Source: Siniperca chuatsi (Eukaryota; Chordata; Actinopteri; Centrarchiformes; Sinipercidae). Taken from it: 64,000 bases of DNA. The notes beneath the pieces were generated by a model. That model searched no databases. It was not told the origin of the DNA and saw only the letters and a list, made by a program, of their open reading frames with translations. This document shows positions 20,230-31,836 of the stretch, one piece after another; position 1 is the stretch's first letter, and every line of letters starts with the position of its first letter. The stretch spans positions 15,687,822 to 15,751,821 of the forward strand of contig NC_058055.1 in NCBI RefSeq assembly GCF_020085105.1, given 5' to 3'. Made by a program: the position numbers and the translations under genes.

Positions 20230-21245
20230 ATTATATTCAATAAAATTCAATTGTATTTATATAGCGCCAATTCATAACATAAGTTATCTCATTGCACGTT
20301 TCCTATAGAGCAGGTTTTTATAATGTTATTTACAGAGACCCAACAAATCCCACCATGAGCAAGCACTTGGCGACAGTGGTGAGAAAAACTTCCTTTAAGA
20401 GGCAGAACCAGACTCAGGGTGGACGGCCAGCTGCCACTGCCGGTTGGGTTGAGTGAGAGGGGAGGGGAGGGGAAGCACAATGCAAATTCTACCTACAATT
20501 TTAAAATAATAATAATGTATTGGTATTGGTAATATTAATATTAATAAAGAAATAATAATAATAGGAATGACAGTGATAGGAATAATCATGATAATAATAG
20601 TAATAAGACTAATAATAACAACTGTAGTAGCAGTTGTCGAGCAGGAACACGGGGGCAGCAGGTGGCCCACAATCACCGATCCAGACTGCAGCTCCAGAGG
20701 CAGAAATACCTGCTGAAAGCAACAGAAGGAGAGCGGAGAGAGAGAGGAGAAAGCACAAAACTACAGGAGAGAGAAGATGTTGAGTTTGTAACATGCATTA
20801 ATGGGATAAAAATGCATACAGATGGAGAGGAGGAGAGAGGAAAGATGTGCATCATGGGAAGTCTCCTGGCAGTCTAGGCCTATAGCAGCATAACTAAGGG
20901 ATGGTTCAGGGCTCACCCAAGCCAGCCCTAACTATAAGCATCATCAAAGAGGAAAGTCTTAAGCCTATTCTTAAATGTGGAGATGGTGTCTGCCTCCCAA
21001 ACCCAAACTGGGACCTGATTCCACAGGAGAGGAGCTTGATAACTGAAGGCTCTGACTGCCAGTTCTACTTTTGGAGACTCTAGGAACCACAAGTAAACCT
21101 GCATCCTGGGAGCACAGCGTTCTAGTCGGGTAATAAGGTACTATGAGCTCTTTAAGATACGGTAGTGCCTGACCATTAAGAGCTTTGTAGGTGAGGAGAG
21201 GGATTTTCAATTCTATTCTGGATTTTACAGGAAGCCATATGCAAC
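20230..21245 (-). mobile_element. LINE 3' end (L2/Rex-like), the most complete copy in the array
   Basis: The minus strand at 20971-21210 reads LLTYKALNGQALPYLKELIVPY and LLVVPRVSKS, the C-terminal tail typical of L2-type LINE ORF2 proteins. The long 3' UTR that follows carries the AT-rich (ATAATA)n block at 20510-20620. The end, at about 20230, reads AAATACAATTGAATTTTA on the minus strand. Related fragments at 3031, 11597 and 28385 occupy equivalent places in the OR units, so the insertion is older than the duplications. Confidence 0.65.
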
Positions 21246-21269
21246 TTTATACCTCTATTCCACTACATC

Positions 21270-21935
21270 TCCGAGGCAGTTATTGTACTTTTGACTCCAC
21301 TAAATCATCATCATCTTTAGTTACTTTTCAGATTACAATATTTCAAACCCCTCCTGTCCAGTGAAAACCATGTATCTCCAAATTAGACTTTTTACTGTAG
21401 TGTTCCCTTTTGGGTAGAGAGAATTTTCCTACTTCTTAAATTGAATTAAAAATTAAATTTAAAACTTACCTTGGCTGGAAAATGCATTGTCACAAAGAAA
21501 CTTTGCTGTTTTTCTGAGCTCATGAAAAATACTTTTTAGAGATAAGTGGTTCTCACAGGACAGCAAAGCTACAAACATGGTGATCTTATAGAATATGATC
21601 CATTGCTGTAGATTAAACTACCCAACAGTACATAAAGTAGTTAAGATTAGCTCAACCTTAAACATCTACAGCAGTAAAATGCAACATACACATTAATGCA
21701 GCATTAACATTAATCCAGAAACATCAGATTTAATAGTAAAACACTGACAGAGACCATTATTCTGCAAATGAATACTTTTACTTTTGATGTATTAAGTACA
21801 TTTTGCTGATAATACTTACATACTTTTACTTAAGTAATGTTTTGAATGAAGGACTTTTACTTGTTGAGTGTTTTCACAGTGTGGTATTAATACCTTTACA
21901 TAAGTAAAGGATCTGAATACTTCTTCCACCACTGC
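21270..21935. mobile_element. hAT-like non-autonomous element remnant
   Basis: This contains GACTCCACTAAATC near its left end. Its right end, near 21935, is CTTCTTCCACCACTGC, the usual terminus of a common fish element. The tail carries TACTTTTACTTAAGTAATG and AAGGACTTTTACTTGT. Confidence 0.5.
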
Positions 21936-23080
21936 AATGAAGTCATTTACTAAACAAATTGTAGCCTAACTATCCATGAATATAAGGTAGCAGAATGAAC
22001 ATATTGTTCATAGCTATCCTGGAGTGCAATTTCAAATAGCAGTCACACGATCCACCTGAGTCAAACACATTGGTATGTGCTTGCACTCAAGGCTACATAT
22101 TAAAGCCACTAGAGGACAGGCGACATAACCATTTTGTAGCTCATGTCCCCTCGCTTACTGACAGCTTAATATGTTGTATGATGTTCAGCAATGCATACCT
22201 GTATACTGTGCCTGAAGTTCATGCGTTCATGTTAGCCTGTAGAATACATATGCCTATAGCCTGTTACAAAAATGTCATTGTGTATTGAAGTAGGCCTACT
22301 TATAAAAATCTATGTTCTTCATAGCCTATTTTATAAGGTTTTGAATTGTTAACATTTAGAAACTAAAAGATAAACTAAACATAAAAACATTGTATTATCT
22401 CAGTGTAGCAGGTCTGTTGCTACTGTGGGTTCCCCTGGCATAAACATGAACACAGCAAGGTATTGTACAGGTCACATCTTTTTATTTGCTCAGACTGCTC
22501 ACACACACACATATTTTCAATAGCCAACAAAATACTCAACCACCGCGCTGGTCGAGATCCTCTTCTTCTTTTTATCACTGTTTACCCCAAAAGTCCAAAG
22601 TTGCCAAAGCCTGGCTGTCTGTTTCATCTGTTTGTGAGACCCTCAGGCCCAGCATGCTACTTCAAATAAAGAGGAGAGAATAATTAGTGAACAAGACACA
22701 GCAGTGTCAATTATCTCTCCCTGATGCTGCTCACCTGAGCCACTCCCCCACATCTCCCTCTGCAGCTGACAGCCAGCCATGCCCACCCACACACTCAGAT
22801 AATATGAAGATCAATGGACTGTGTGATGTGACTAATGGAGCTTACCTAGAAGTGGGCTATTGGTTAATACACCTTAAAGAAAAAGGTTACTGTATATCCC
22901 TAACTATTTTTAAATGGGGCATAATTTAGGCAAATCTCTTGTTTGATTGGGTTCCCTAATAGAGCAAACTGAGCCACTGAAATTAGAATAAATTTCCAGA
23001 CTAACAAAGAATAGTTCACACATGCAGGTAATCTTCCACAGGGAAACAAGAGAAAGACAGTTATGCAGTTGTAGCCTCAT
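21936..23080. other. Spacer without recognised gene
   Basis: The sequence is non-coding. A segment at about 22430-22880 (CTACTGTGGGTTCCCCTGGC through TCACCTGAGCCACTCCC) has the feel of an old LTR but lacks clear ends, so it is not called. The small ORFs have no recognisable domain. Confidence 0.3.
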
Positions 23081-24250
23081 TTGTTTTTATTTTAAACATT
23101 TCGACCATTTTATTCAAAAACATGAAATGACTCAAATCAGGAGGGGTTAAATAAAAAAGGCTAATCCGGGCAGCAGTTTCCTGCAATTTCTTTTAGGAGA
23201 CAGAGCTCCATGGTGACGCCACATGATATAGCAGGACACATGGGATCACAACCTGGTGGAAGATAAATCATTAAAGTTTGAACAGAAATAAGACATCATC
23301 AGCTGCTCTGAAAGTGTCTCCTATGATGCATTGATCAGACTCTTTTAGTTGCCCATAGAGTAATAATTCAGTAGTTTTCATTAGTAAAACATCTCATCAA
23401 ATGTAACATTGCCAAGTTTTCAACATTCCATAATTTTCCACATTTGACATCTTATATGAACACAAATGTTTGAAGACAAATCACATATTTCAGCACAAAA
23501 AACATGCAGACACAATTGAACAAACCACCTTTATCGGGTGGGATTCATTTCAAACCTCACAAGCAAAAACGCTGTTCTCCAACAATGTCTGTCTGTTCAA
23601 AACCATCTTTGGTGGGCTGTGAGGACCAGCTGAACCTTTAGGGTATTTCTAATAAAGCACATGTCTATATGTGATCTTCATCAAATAAATGGTGTTGGAT
23701 TGATGTGCACCAACTCATCTGCAATTGCCCCATTGTGGGGAACAACCTTGATTAAAATGATCAGATGGGACTCCTCAAGCGTGTAAAGCATCATCGGTGA
23801 GAAAAAAATTATTTAAAGATTTTTAAGGCTGTGAAATTGCATGACCTCAGAATTATCCCTTTGAGGATGTTCTTCCTATTTTTTCTATTAAGAAACCAAA
23901 ATAGACAATTTAAACTCATTTTCAAGCCCTCTTCCGAAGAAGTGCTGTTACAAGGCGGTCTTGTGTCGAAGTCTGTTCCCTGTTTTCCCGCGTGTGGGGA
24001 AGGTTACACTTACAAGCAAAGCAGTGATAATTGGACAGGGTTAGGGATAAGGTTGGGTTCAAGTTAAGGTAACATACTGACGGGAAACAGACTTCGACAC
24101 AACACCTGTACAATCAAAGTGTCAAATTATAAATCATATCATATTGAAAGCCTTATTAAACCTGTTTTAATAAAAAACTGGAATTAAGAAAACTGGAATT
24201 AAGAAAAGGAGCCCAGGCTATTGACTTTTGACCTGCTACACAAACATTTA
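23081..24250. other. OR4 3' flank, diverged copy of the duplication-unit flank
   Basis: Blocks such as GTCTGTCTG next to CAAAACC and GGATTCATTT align with 13060-13640, so this is an older duplicate of the OR3 3' flank. An inverted pair is visible at about 23963-24105: TTGTGTCGAAGTCTGTTCCC against a near-complement at GGGAAACAGACTTCGACACAA. This ends a roughly 140-bp imperfect palindrome. Confidence 0.45.
23955..24105. mobile_element. Short palindromic element (MITE-like) with ~24-bp inverted ends
   Basis: TTGTGTCGAAGTCTGTTCCC near 23963 and GGGAAACAGACTTCGACAC near 24083 are near-perfect inverted copies about 100 bp apart. The element lies in the 3' flank of OR4. The transposon family is not identified. 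Confidence 0.45.
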
Positions 24251-24251
24251 G

Positions 24252-25183
24252 TCAGAATTTTTGCAATGTTTCATTAACCATACAAGGTTTGCTCTTACGT
24301 TGCTCTGTGCCAATTGAATTTTTTCTTACCAGTGCCAGGGCTCTGGTTTTGATCTCTTTGGTTTTCAAAGAATATATAATAGGATTGATGCAGGGTGGGA
24401 GGCAAGAGGCCAGCGACAGACTCAGCACACGCTGGTCCGGGTCACTGAGACACAGATAAAACCCGATAGTAAAAATAGTAATAAGAGGAATGTAAAATAC
24501 ACCAACAAGAATGATATGCTCAATGCAAGTGGTGAGAGCTTTCACCCGATTGTCTAAAGATTTCATCCTGAACACAGTCACCAGGATGCTGACATATGAC
24601 AGAAAAATAAAAATAAAGGGTCCTACGAGGAGCAAAACAGTAAGAAAAGAAGCTGCAGAACACTCGACCGTCGAGTCATTATAACTGTTGCAAACGCAAT
24701 GATTCCCAGAGAAAAACACCAAGTCAGGCCGACAATACAAGACATGCTCCGCAGTGTGTTGATTGAGTTCTGACGCAAAGGGAAACATATTGCAATCAAC
24801 CGGTCATAGGCAAGTATAGCGAGTGCATATGACTCCAAAGTCCCAAAAGCATAGTAGACAAACATTTGTACCAAACATAAGTTGAATGGAATGAAATTGT
24901 CCTTAACGAGAAATATCTTCATCATGCTGGGAATAGTGCATGAGTTAAGGATTACATTAATTACTGCGAGGTTGACAACAGCCAAAAACTTTGGAGTGTG
25001 TAAACAACGATTAAAGTGAATTACATAGATCACCAAACTATTGAACAGCACTGTAACCACATAAACAAATGCTAGAAAGATGAAGTAGACACTGATGAAG
25101 GGAAATGTCTCAAATCCCATGATATAAAAGCCTGGAGGATGAATGATGACAGAGATGTTTAAAACAGTCCTGAGATAAGACAT
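24252..25183 (-). pseudogene. OR4: odorant receptor pseudogene with internal deletions
   Basis: The start at 25183 (MSYLRTVLN) and the first 170 residues are like OR3/OR5. After VIMTR the region encoding RLSFCNSVRVFSYFCDYAPV and the following residues is missing. Between GCTGCAG (near 24657) and GAGTCATTATAAC (near 24673) about 80 bp are gone, apparently as two deletions, one bounded by the short repeat AGCTG. The conserved ECL2 cysteines are lost and the frame shifts. TM5-TM7 continue in another frame to 24252, with a diverged tail (KNSIGTEQRKSKP). Exon 1 upstream is also lost at a breakpoint near 25289. Confidence 0.88.
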
Positions 25184-25282
25184 AGTTGAACTCCACAGGC
25201 TGCGTCTGTTTAAAAGCTCTCCAGTCTAAAGAACAAGGAAATCATATTATATTGTACATTAAAACATGGACTTCTATGCAGG

Positions 25283-25982
25283 CTATAACATAATGGCAAC
25301 ATACATATCTGAGCCCAAATACAGTTCATTTCTCTACATATCACTTTCTCTCCTGCAAGTCTTAAAGAATTTGAAAGAACCAGAAATAAACAAAATAACA
25401 AAACAATTTAAGTCAACCTATGTTTTCATATGGAGGGCGGTTCATTGTGGTGTAATGAACCCTGGGAACTAGCTTAGCTAAACTTAGTTCATTATGATCA
25501 TTATGAAATTGCATTTCTGATGAGGAACAACCAGCACACTGACTTAAAAGCTCTGCAAGTACTTCAGGTAAACACAGTAATGAGACCTTCTGTTCTATCA
25601 GACAATTTATGAGGAATATAAATGTGACATACAGTAAAATAAAGTCAAGGAGTGTTTCAGATAGGAGCGTTTGGCGTAACAGATAAGGGTGAGAACAGTC
25701 AAATGTACAAATGTCACTGAATAACATGCAAATACAACCAAGTATATTTTATGTCTCAATACCAGTAAGTGGGCATATATGGTTACAAAAGAATTGGGAC
25801 ATGTATTTTATTCACTTGTTGAATTTCGCAAGCATTTAAATAATGGCAGAACATCAAATAAAGATAAATATGAAGAAAAACATGCTGAATAATAAGGAAT
25901 GAATAATATGACACTGCAAATGTCTGGAAACCTGGCTGTTTTGAAATGCTGATGAATCAGACAAACCATCCCTGTCTCACCA

Positions 25983-26020
<38 letters not shown>

Positions 26021-26100
26021 CCTGCCTGTTTCCTGAGAGTATTAAAACCTTCCACAGATTGTTTTTGGATGGAAAGGAAAGTTGTCAAGGGCTTGTTTTC
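25283..26100. repeat. Recent segmental duplication, copy 1 (3' flank of OR5)
   Basis: This is nearly identical to 33243-34088. The 104-codon minus-strand ORF at 25413-25727 is residue-for-residue the same as 33371-33685, but it starts and stops arbitrarily and is probably not a gene. The main difference is the CA repeat length. The left edge joins the OR4 5' intron at GGCTATAAC. Confidence 0.85.
25986..26018. repeat. (CA)n microsatellite
   Basis: About 16 CA units. The duplicate at 33944-34006 has about 31, so the array changed length after duplication. Confidence 0.95.
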
Positions 26101-27047
26101 ATTCTTTGGACCAGTGCCAGGGCTCTGATTTTGATCTCTTTGGTTTTCAAAGAATATACAATAGGATTGATGCAGGGTGGGAGGCAAGAGGCCAGTGACA
26201 GACTCAGCACACGCTGGTCCGGTTCAATAGATCGCACATAAAGCCCAACTAAGAAAATGCTGAATGTAGGAATGTAAAATACACCAACAAGGACTAGGTG
26301 CTCAATGCAAGTGGTGAGAGCTTTCATCCTACTGCTTACTGATTTCATCCTGAACACAGTCACCAGGATGCTGACATATGACAGAAAAATAAAAGTAAAG
26401 GGCGCCATCAGATTCACAATACTAGAAGTTGAAGCCACAGACCACTGCAATGTGTAATCATTACAAGCGAGTCTAAACACAGGTGCATAGTCACAGAAAT
26501 AGCTGAACACTCTGACAGAATTGCAAAAAGACAGTCGAGTCATTATAACTGTTGCAAACGCAATGATTCCCAGAGAAAAACACCAAGTCAGGCCGACAAT
26601 ACAAGACATGCTCCGCATTGTGTTGATTGAGTTCTGACGCAGAGGGAAACATATTGCGATCAACCGGTCATAGGCAAGTATAGCGAGTGCATATGACTCC
26701 AAAGTCCCAAAAGCATAGTAGACAAACATTTGTACCAAACATAAGTTGAATGGAATGAAATTGTCCTTAACGAGAAATATCTTCATCATGCTGGGAATAG
26801 TGCATGAGTTAAGGATTACATCAATTACTGCGAGGTTGACAACAGCCAAAAACTTTGGAGTGTGTAAACAACGATTAAAGACAATTACATAGATCACCAA
26901 ACTATTGAACAGCAATGTAACCACATAAACAAACGCTAGAAAGATGAAGTAGACACTGATGAAGGGAAATGTCTCAAATCCGATGATATAAAAGCCTGGA
27001 GGATGAATGATGACAGAGTTGTTTAAAACAGTCCTGAGATAAGACAT
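26085..27047 (-). CDS. OR5: intact odorant receptor-like GPCR, 320 aa, chimeric
   Basis: This is an intact seven-TM odorant receptor-like frame with its start at 27047. Residues 1 to about 168 (MSYLRTVLNNS to FATVIMTR) match the OR1-OR4 lineage. From RLSFCNSV to the end (SVASTSSIVNLMAPF, RMKSVSSRMKAL, LVGLYVRS, tail ALALVQRMKTSP) it matches OR7. The switch lies near 26543, between TM4 and ECL2. All core motifs are kept: LAYDRLIAICFPLR, the ECL2 cysteines, KALTTCIEH and INPIVYSLKTKEI. The 5' flank is OR3-like and the 3' flank is OR7-like. It is expected to be expressed in olfactory neurons if the upstream promoter works; ligand unknown. Confidence 0.88.
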   Translation of the reverse strand: MSYLRTVLNNSVIIHPPGFYIIGFETFPFISVYFIFLAFVYVVTLLFNSLVIYVIVFNRCLHTPKFLAVVNLAVIDVILNSCTIPSMMKIFLVKDNFIPFNLCLVQMFVYYAFGTLESYALAILAYDRLIAICFPLRQNSINTMRSMSCIVGLTWCFSLGIIAFATVIMTRLSFCNSVRVFSYFCDYAPVFRLACNDYTLQWSVASTSSIVNLMAPFTFIFLSYVSILVTVFRMKSVSSRMKALTTCIEHLVLVGVFYIPTFSIFLVGLYVRSIEPDQRVLSLSLASCLPPCINPIVYSLKTKEIKIRALALVQRMKTSP

Positions 27048-27104
27048 AGTTGAACTCCACAGGCTGCGTGTTGGAGGACAGCATCTGTTTAAAAGCTCTC
27101 CAGT

Positions 27105-27282
27105 CTAAAGAACAGGGAAATCATATCATACTGTACATTAGACCTTTATAGAGGCTATAAACTACATGTATAACTTCCATGCCAGTTTGATGAGCACATT
27201 TAAATTCAGCAGTATATAAAATATATTCTCAGTAAGTTCAAACATGTATACATGTGCAAAAAAATCAGTGAATGCGGTTTAC
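27105..27282 (-). other. OR5 predicted 5' UTR intron
   Basis: The donor CATCAG|GTAAAC (exon 1 ends at 27283) and the acceptor TTCCCTGTTCTTTAG (exon 2 from 27104) are on the minus strand. The intron is 178 nt and matches OR2 and OR3. Confidence 0.6.
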
Positions 27283-28384
27283 CTGATGTTCTCTTCAGGA
27301 TTGTTTAGCAGCAGCTCTGTTTGATGCTGCATCCAAAAGCAGCAAACCGATGACTGCATGTCTGACCTGTGTGCACTGGAAGATATACTTTCCTCATTGA
27401 TCTCTTGAGATAAATCTTCCAGCTGATACTGACAAAGTCATTTTGCAATACCCTATTAATGAGATTAATATGATCTATACTGAGGTTGTAGTTTACTCTG
27501 ATTAAACATCTCTTGCATTCAAAACAAACATCTAATTATAGTTTTGAATGTTGATTTAGTGAGTTGGAGCATCTCACAATACTCCTTTGGATACATGGAA
27601 GATTAAAAGGTGAGCAAACAGCAAAGTATTCCCTAAAGACACATGTATCTTTAAACAGGAATATTAATATACGTATTATACAAAATACATACTGCTCTTT
27701 GGAGTCACCAGCTTATGTTGTTCTTGATAATGCTTTGATTTCTTGCATTGCAGTTCCCAGACCCTTTTATAAAACAGTGGTTTTTTAAAAGAAATATCAC
27801 AGATTTTACAGTTTGGTAGTGGGAGACATTATTTACTCATATTTGTTGAATATTTGTATTTTTAGCTTAGTTTTTGGTGTGCTAGATTTCCTAAACCTTG
27901 TCTATGCAGTCACTGAGCCATGTACATGCCATGGACGGAGCACTTTCACTGAAATGTACTGATACTGGAATAAGTCAGTGAATCTCTCATTCAACAGTTT
28001 GTATCCACCCTAAATCCTAAAATCAACTGATATTCATTTGAGATCTGTTATCTGCTTCTGTTTAAAGTAGTGTAAGATCTGAATCGCCGATTAAATATTT
28101 CTCCCTGACACAGTTAAGCCGCCATTGCACAAACTGCTACTTTTAGATATCTGTTTACAAGATTTTTTTTTTACTAAACAAAGATTATTTATCCCTGTGT
28201 GTATTATTGCCTGACTAAATTAAAACAAAGTGAATACTGGGTTTAACGTGGTATGGGTATCATCGGACAATCCATTATTCATTTGTAATTCAAAAATGAA
28301 AAAAAACTTAAATCTGTTATTTGTTTCAAAACCCAGTACAAATTTGAGGTATTTGTACTTTACTTGAGTATTTCCATTATAATC
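27283..28384. promoter_or_regulatory. OR5 upstream exon and 5' flank
   Basis: This repeats 7426-8253 and 17154-18060, then continues (TTTAGATATCTGTTTAC) as in the OR1 unit into the LINE flank. It is the uninterrupted version of the unit. No coding sequence is present. Confidence 0.45.
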
Positions 28385-29420
28385 AATTCAATTTTATTTG
28401 ATTTATACAGTGCCAGTTCATAACACAAGTTATCTCATTGCACTTTTCCTATAGAGCAGGTCTAGACCGTACTCTTGATATTATTTACAGATACCCAACA
28501 AATCCCACCATGAGCAAGCACTTGGTGACAGTGGCGAGGAAAAACTTCCTTTAAGAGGCAGAACCAGACTCAGGGTGGACGGCCAGCTGCCACTGCCGGT
28601 TGGGTTGAGTGAGAGGGAGAGGGGGAGGGAGGGGAGGGGGAAGCGTAATGCAAATTCCACCTATAATTTTAAAATAATAATAATGTAATGGCAGTGGTAA
28701 TATTAATATTAATAAAGAAATGATAATAGGAATGATAGTGATAGGAATAATCATGATAATAATAGTAATAAGACTAATAATAACAACTGTAGTAGCAGTT
28801 GTCAAGCAGGAACAAGGGGGCTGCAGGTGGCTCACAATCATCGATCCAGATTCTGCATCTCCAGAGGCAGAAATACCTGCTGAAAGCAACAGAAGGAGAG
28901 CGGAGAGAGAGGAGAAAGCACAAAACTACAGGAGTGAGAAGATGTTGAGTTAGTAATATGCATTAATGGGATAAAAATGCATACAGATGGAGAGGGAGAG
29001 GAAGAGAGAGGAGCTCATTACATCATGGGAAGTCTCCTGGCAGTCTAGGCCTATAGCAGCATAACTAAGGGATGGTTCAGGGCTCCCCCAAGCCAGCCCT
29101 AACTATAAGCTTTATCAAAGAGGAAACGTCTTAAGCCTACTCTTAAATGTGGAGATGGTGTCTGCCTCCTGAATCCAAACTGGGACCTGATTCCACAGGA
29201 GAGGAGCTTGATAACTGAAGGCTCTGGCTCCCATTCTACTTTTGGAGACTCTAGGAACCACAAGTAACTCTGCATCCTGGGAGTGCAGTGTTCTATTTGG
29301 GTAATAAGGTACTATGAGCTCTTTAAGATACGATGGTGCCTGACCATTAAGAGCTTTGTAGGTGAGGAGAAGGATTTTAAATTCTATTCTGGATTTTACA
29401 GGGATCCATATGCAACTTTA
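28385..29420 (-). mobile_element. LINE 3'-end fragment in OR-unit flank
   Basis: This is a full-length counterpart of 20230-21245, including the (ATAATA) block at 28675-28790 and the ACCATTAAGAGCTTTGTAGG block at the right. It lies directly upstream of OR5. Confidence 0.65.
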
Positions 29421-29763
29421 TACCTCTACGCCACTACATCAAATATTGACAAATACTAAGACAAATATTGACTCCACTAAATTTGTCTGACAGCTTTAGT
29501 TACTTTTCAGATTACAATGCTTACAACCCATGCTATTTACGAGATAACCCTGACATAAATGTCCAGTGTGTAAAGTATCACTGATGAACAAAATGATTAA
29601 AGATTGTATATACAGTTATATGACAGGTGATAAAATTAAAGTTTCCAATTCTACTTTTATTAAGGTTATGGCCTTGAGTGATCAACTGACTCTACAGCCA
29701 AAAAGATGGGTATGCATATAATATTACATATAATGCAACTTTAATTAAATCACATTCAAATTA
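29421..29763. other. Truncated duplication-unit flank
   Basis: This starts with a short hAT-like piece (GACAGCTTTAGTTACTTTTC). From 29529 it matches parts of 5700-6012 (TTTACGAGATAACCCT, GATTAAAGATTGTATATACA). The L2 insertion ends it at CACATTCAAATTA. Confidence 0.5.
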
Positions 29764-31449
29764 TATTAATCACCCCCAATCCTGCCTTTTTAAATGCGGA
29801 TCACCCGCTCAGGGATTCTTTGAGCAATTTTTCTGCTGTTACTCTGCCTTAACTCGCAGTCATCATGTCTCTTATGAGAGTGTCCTTCAGCCCTCTGGAC
29901 AAAATCCCAACTAGGTTTTTATTGGAAGTTATGGATTGTATTGCGCCCCTTTTACAAATTAACAGCTCGCTTTCTACTGGCTGCGTCCCTGATTTCTTTA
30001 AAACTGGTTGTGTCCAGCCAGTCCTAAAAAACCTGGGCTTGATCCCACCCTCCTGGATAACTATCGCCCAATCTCCAAATTGCCTTTTATTTTGAAGATT
30101 CTTGAAAAACTTGTATCTAAGCAGCTTCTTGCTGCTGTGGAAAACAATTATACATTGAAAAGTTCCAATCTGGCTTTCGTCAACACCACAGCACTGAGAC
30201 AGCCCTTCTCAAAGTCACCAATGACCTTTTAATGAATGCAGACGCAGGCATGTGTTCAATTCTTGTGCTGTTGGACTTAACTGCTGCCTTTGATACAAGT
30301 GATCATGGCATTCTTTTAGATAGACTGAGGCACTGGGTGGGCACATCTGGCACTGCACTAGACTGGTTCTCATTTTATCTGTCCAATAGGAAATTCTGTG
30401 TCAGCATTAATAACTTCATGTCATCCTTCTCCCATATCAAGTACAGTGTGCCTCAAGGTTCAATTCTGGGACCAATACTGTTCTCCTTGTACATGCTTCC
30501 TTTGGGTGATGTAATCTGCAGACATGGTATTTCTCTTCATTGTTATGCAGATGACACGCAGTTGTACCTCCCTGTAAAGCCCACTGACCTTAGTATGCTG
30601 AGTTCTCTGCAGGACTGCCTGTCTGACATAAAAAATTGGATGTCGATAAATTTTCTTCAGCTCAACTAAAATAAAACTGAAATCCTTGTTATTGGGCCCC
30701 AACACATCACTAAACAAATACTGCCATCTACTGGTAACCTGTCACAACATATCAAGCCTGTTGCAAGAAATCTTGGTGTCCTGTTTGATAGCAATTTATG
30801 TTTTGAGCAACATATCACTAAGCTTGTCCAATCATGTTTTTATCACCTCAGAAATATTGCAAAAATCCGATCTATTTTAAATCTTAGTGATGCAGAAACT
30901 GTTGTACATGCTTTTATCTCCTCACGCCTTGATTATTGTAACAGCCTGTTCACTTGTCTTAATCAAAAAACTTTGACACGACTGCAGACTGTACAAAACT
31001 CAGCTGCTAGGCTGTTAACCAGGACAAAGAAGTACGACCACATAACACCTGTTTTAGGCTCTTTACATTGGCTCCCTGTTGGTTTTAGGATTGATTTTAA
31101 AATCTTGTTGATTACTTTTAAGGCTCTTCATGGCCTGGCCCCAGATTATATTTTAGACCTTGTAATCCCTTATGAACCTTCACATAGTTTGAGATCTTCG
31201 GGCATGGGTCTCCTGTCTGTTCCTGAGTCCAGGATGAAAACTAAGGGAGACAGAACTATTGCTATCAGGGCACCAAGGCTCTGGAACAACTTGCCCGAAG
31301 AAATTAGGTTGTCTGAGTCAGTGTCTTTGTTTAAGTCTCATCTCAAAACACATTTTTATCTGAAAGCATATCCTGTTTTTACCTGAACTGGCTGTTTATT
31401 TTACTGTTTATTTTATTGCTTTTGTGTATTTTATGTATTTTATTTCTTG
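29764..31449 (+). mobile_element. L2-type non-LTR retrotransposon, 5'-truncated and decayed
   Basis: The plus-strand frames encode parts of an L2-like reverse transcriptase. Motifs are LDNYRPISKLPFILKILEKL (30008-30232), [36 protein letters not shown] and [11 protein letters not shown] (30232-30669), then the tail RLQTVQNSAARLL, GSLHWLPV, FKALHGLAPDYI and LWNNLPEEIR (30973-31386). The catalytic YADD motif is present, but several frameshifts and stops break the ORF. The flanks show that about 100 bp of the OR-unit sequence (equivalent to 6013-6110) are missing at the insertion. Confidence 0.88.
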
Positions 31450-31507
31450 ATATTTATGGCACACAGTTCAGGCTCTTTACTGACCGCACAAACATATTGG
31501 TCCTAAA

Positions 31508-31836
31508 TTATTGCTGTGTTTTATTAACCCTCCAAGGATAGCTTTTTTGTTGGTATGTTTGTTGTGTGCCAATTGTATTTTTTTTTACCAGTGCCAGGGC
31601 TCTGGTTTTAATCTCTTTGGTGTTCAAAGAATATACAACAGGATGGATGCAGGGTGGGAGGCAAGAGGCCAGCGACAGACTCAGCACACGCTGGTCCGGG
31701 TCAATAGATCGCACATAAAGCAAATTATGAATATAGGACTGTAAAATACACCAACAAGGACTAGGTGCTCAATGCAAGTGGCGAGAGCTTTCATCCTACT
31801 GCTTACTGATTTCATCCTGAACACAGTCACCAGGAC
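31508..31836 (-). pseudogene. OR6: odorant receptor 3' fragment
   Basis: Only the TM6-TM7 and tail part of an OR remains, reading LYVRSIDPDQRVLSLSLASC, IHPVVYSLNTKEI and the tail NTIGTQQTYQQKSYP. The TM6 side is OR7-like (YVRSIDPD, and upstream the RMKSVSSRM region) but the tail is OR1-3-like, so it is also a mosaic. A small deletion near 31722 (CATAAAGCAAATTATG) breaks the frame. OR homology stops at CACCAGGA near 31836 and unrelated sequence follows. The L2 element lies immediately 3' of it. Confidence 0.85.

Noticed and set aside
22430-22880. Possible solo LTR
   Set aside because: The composition is suggestive, but no TG..CA ends or target duplication could be defined.
25413-25727. 104-codon ORF identical at 25413-25727 and 33371-33685
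   Set aside because: The identity comes from a very recent DNA duplication, so it says nothing about coding constraint. There is no domain and no start context.
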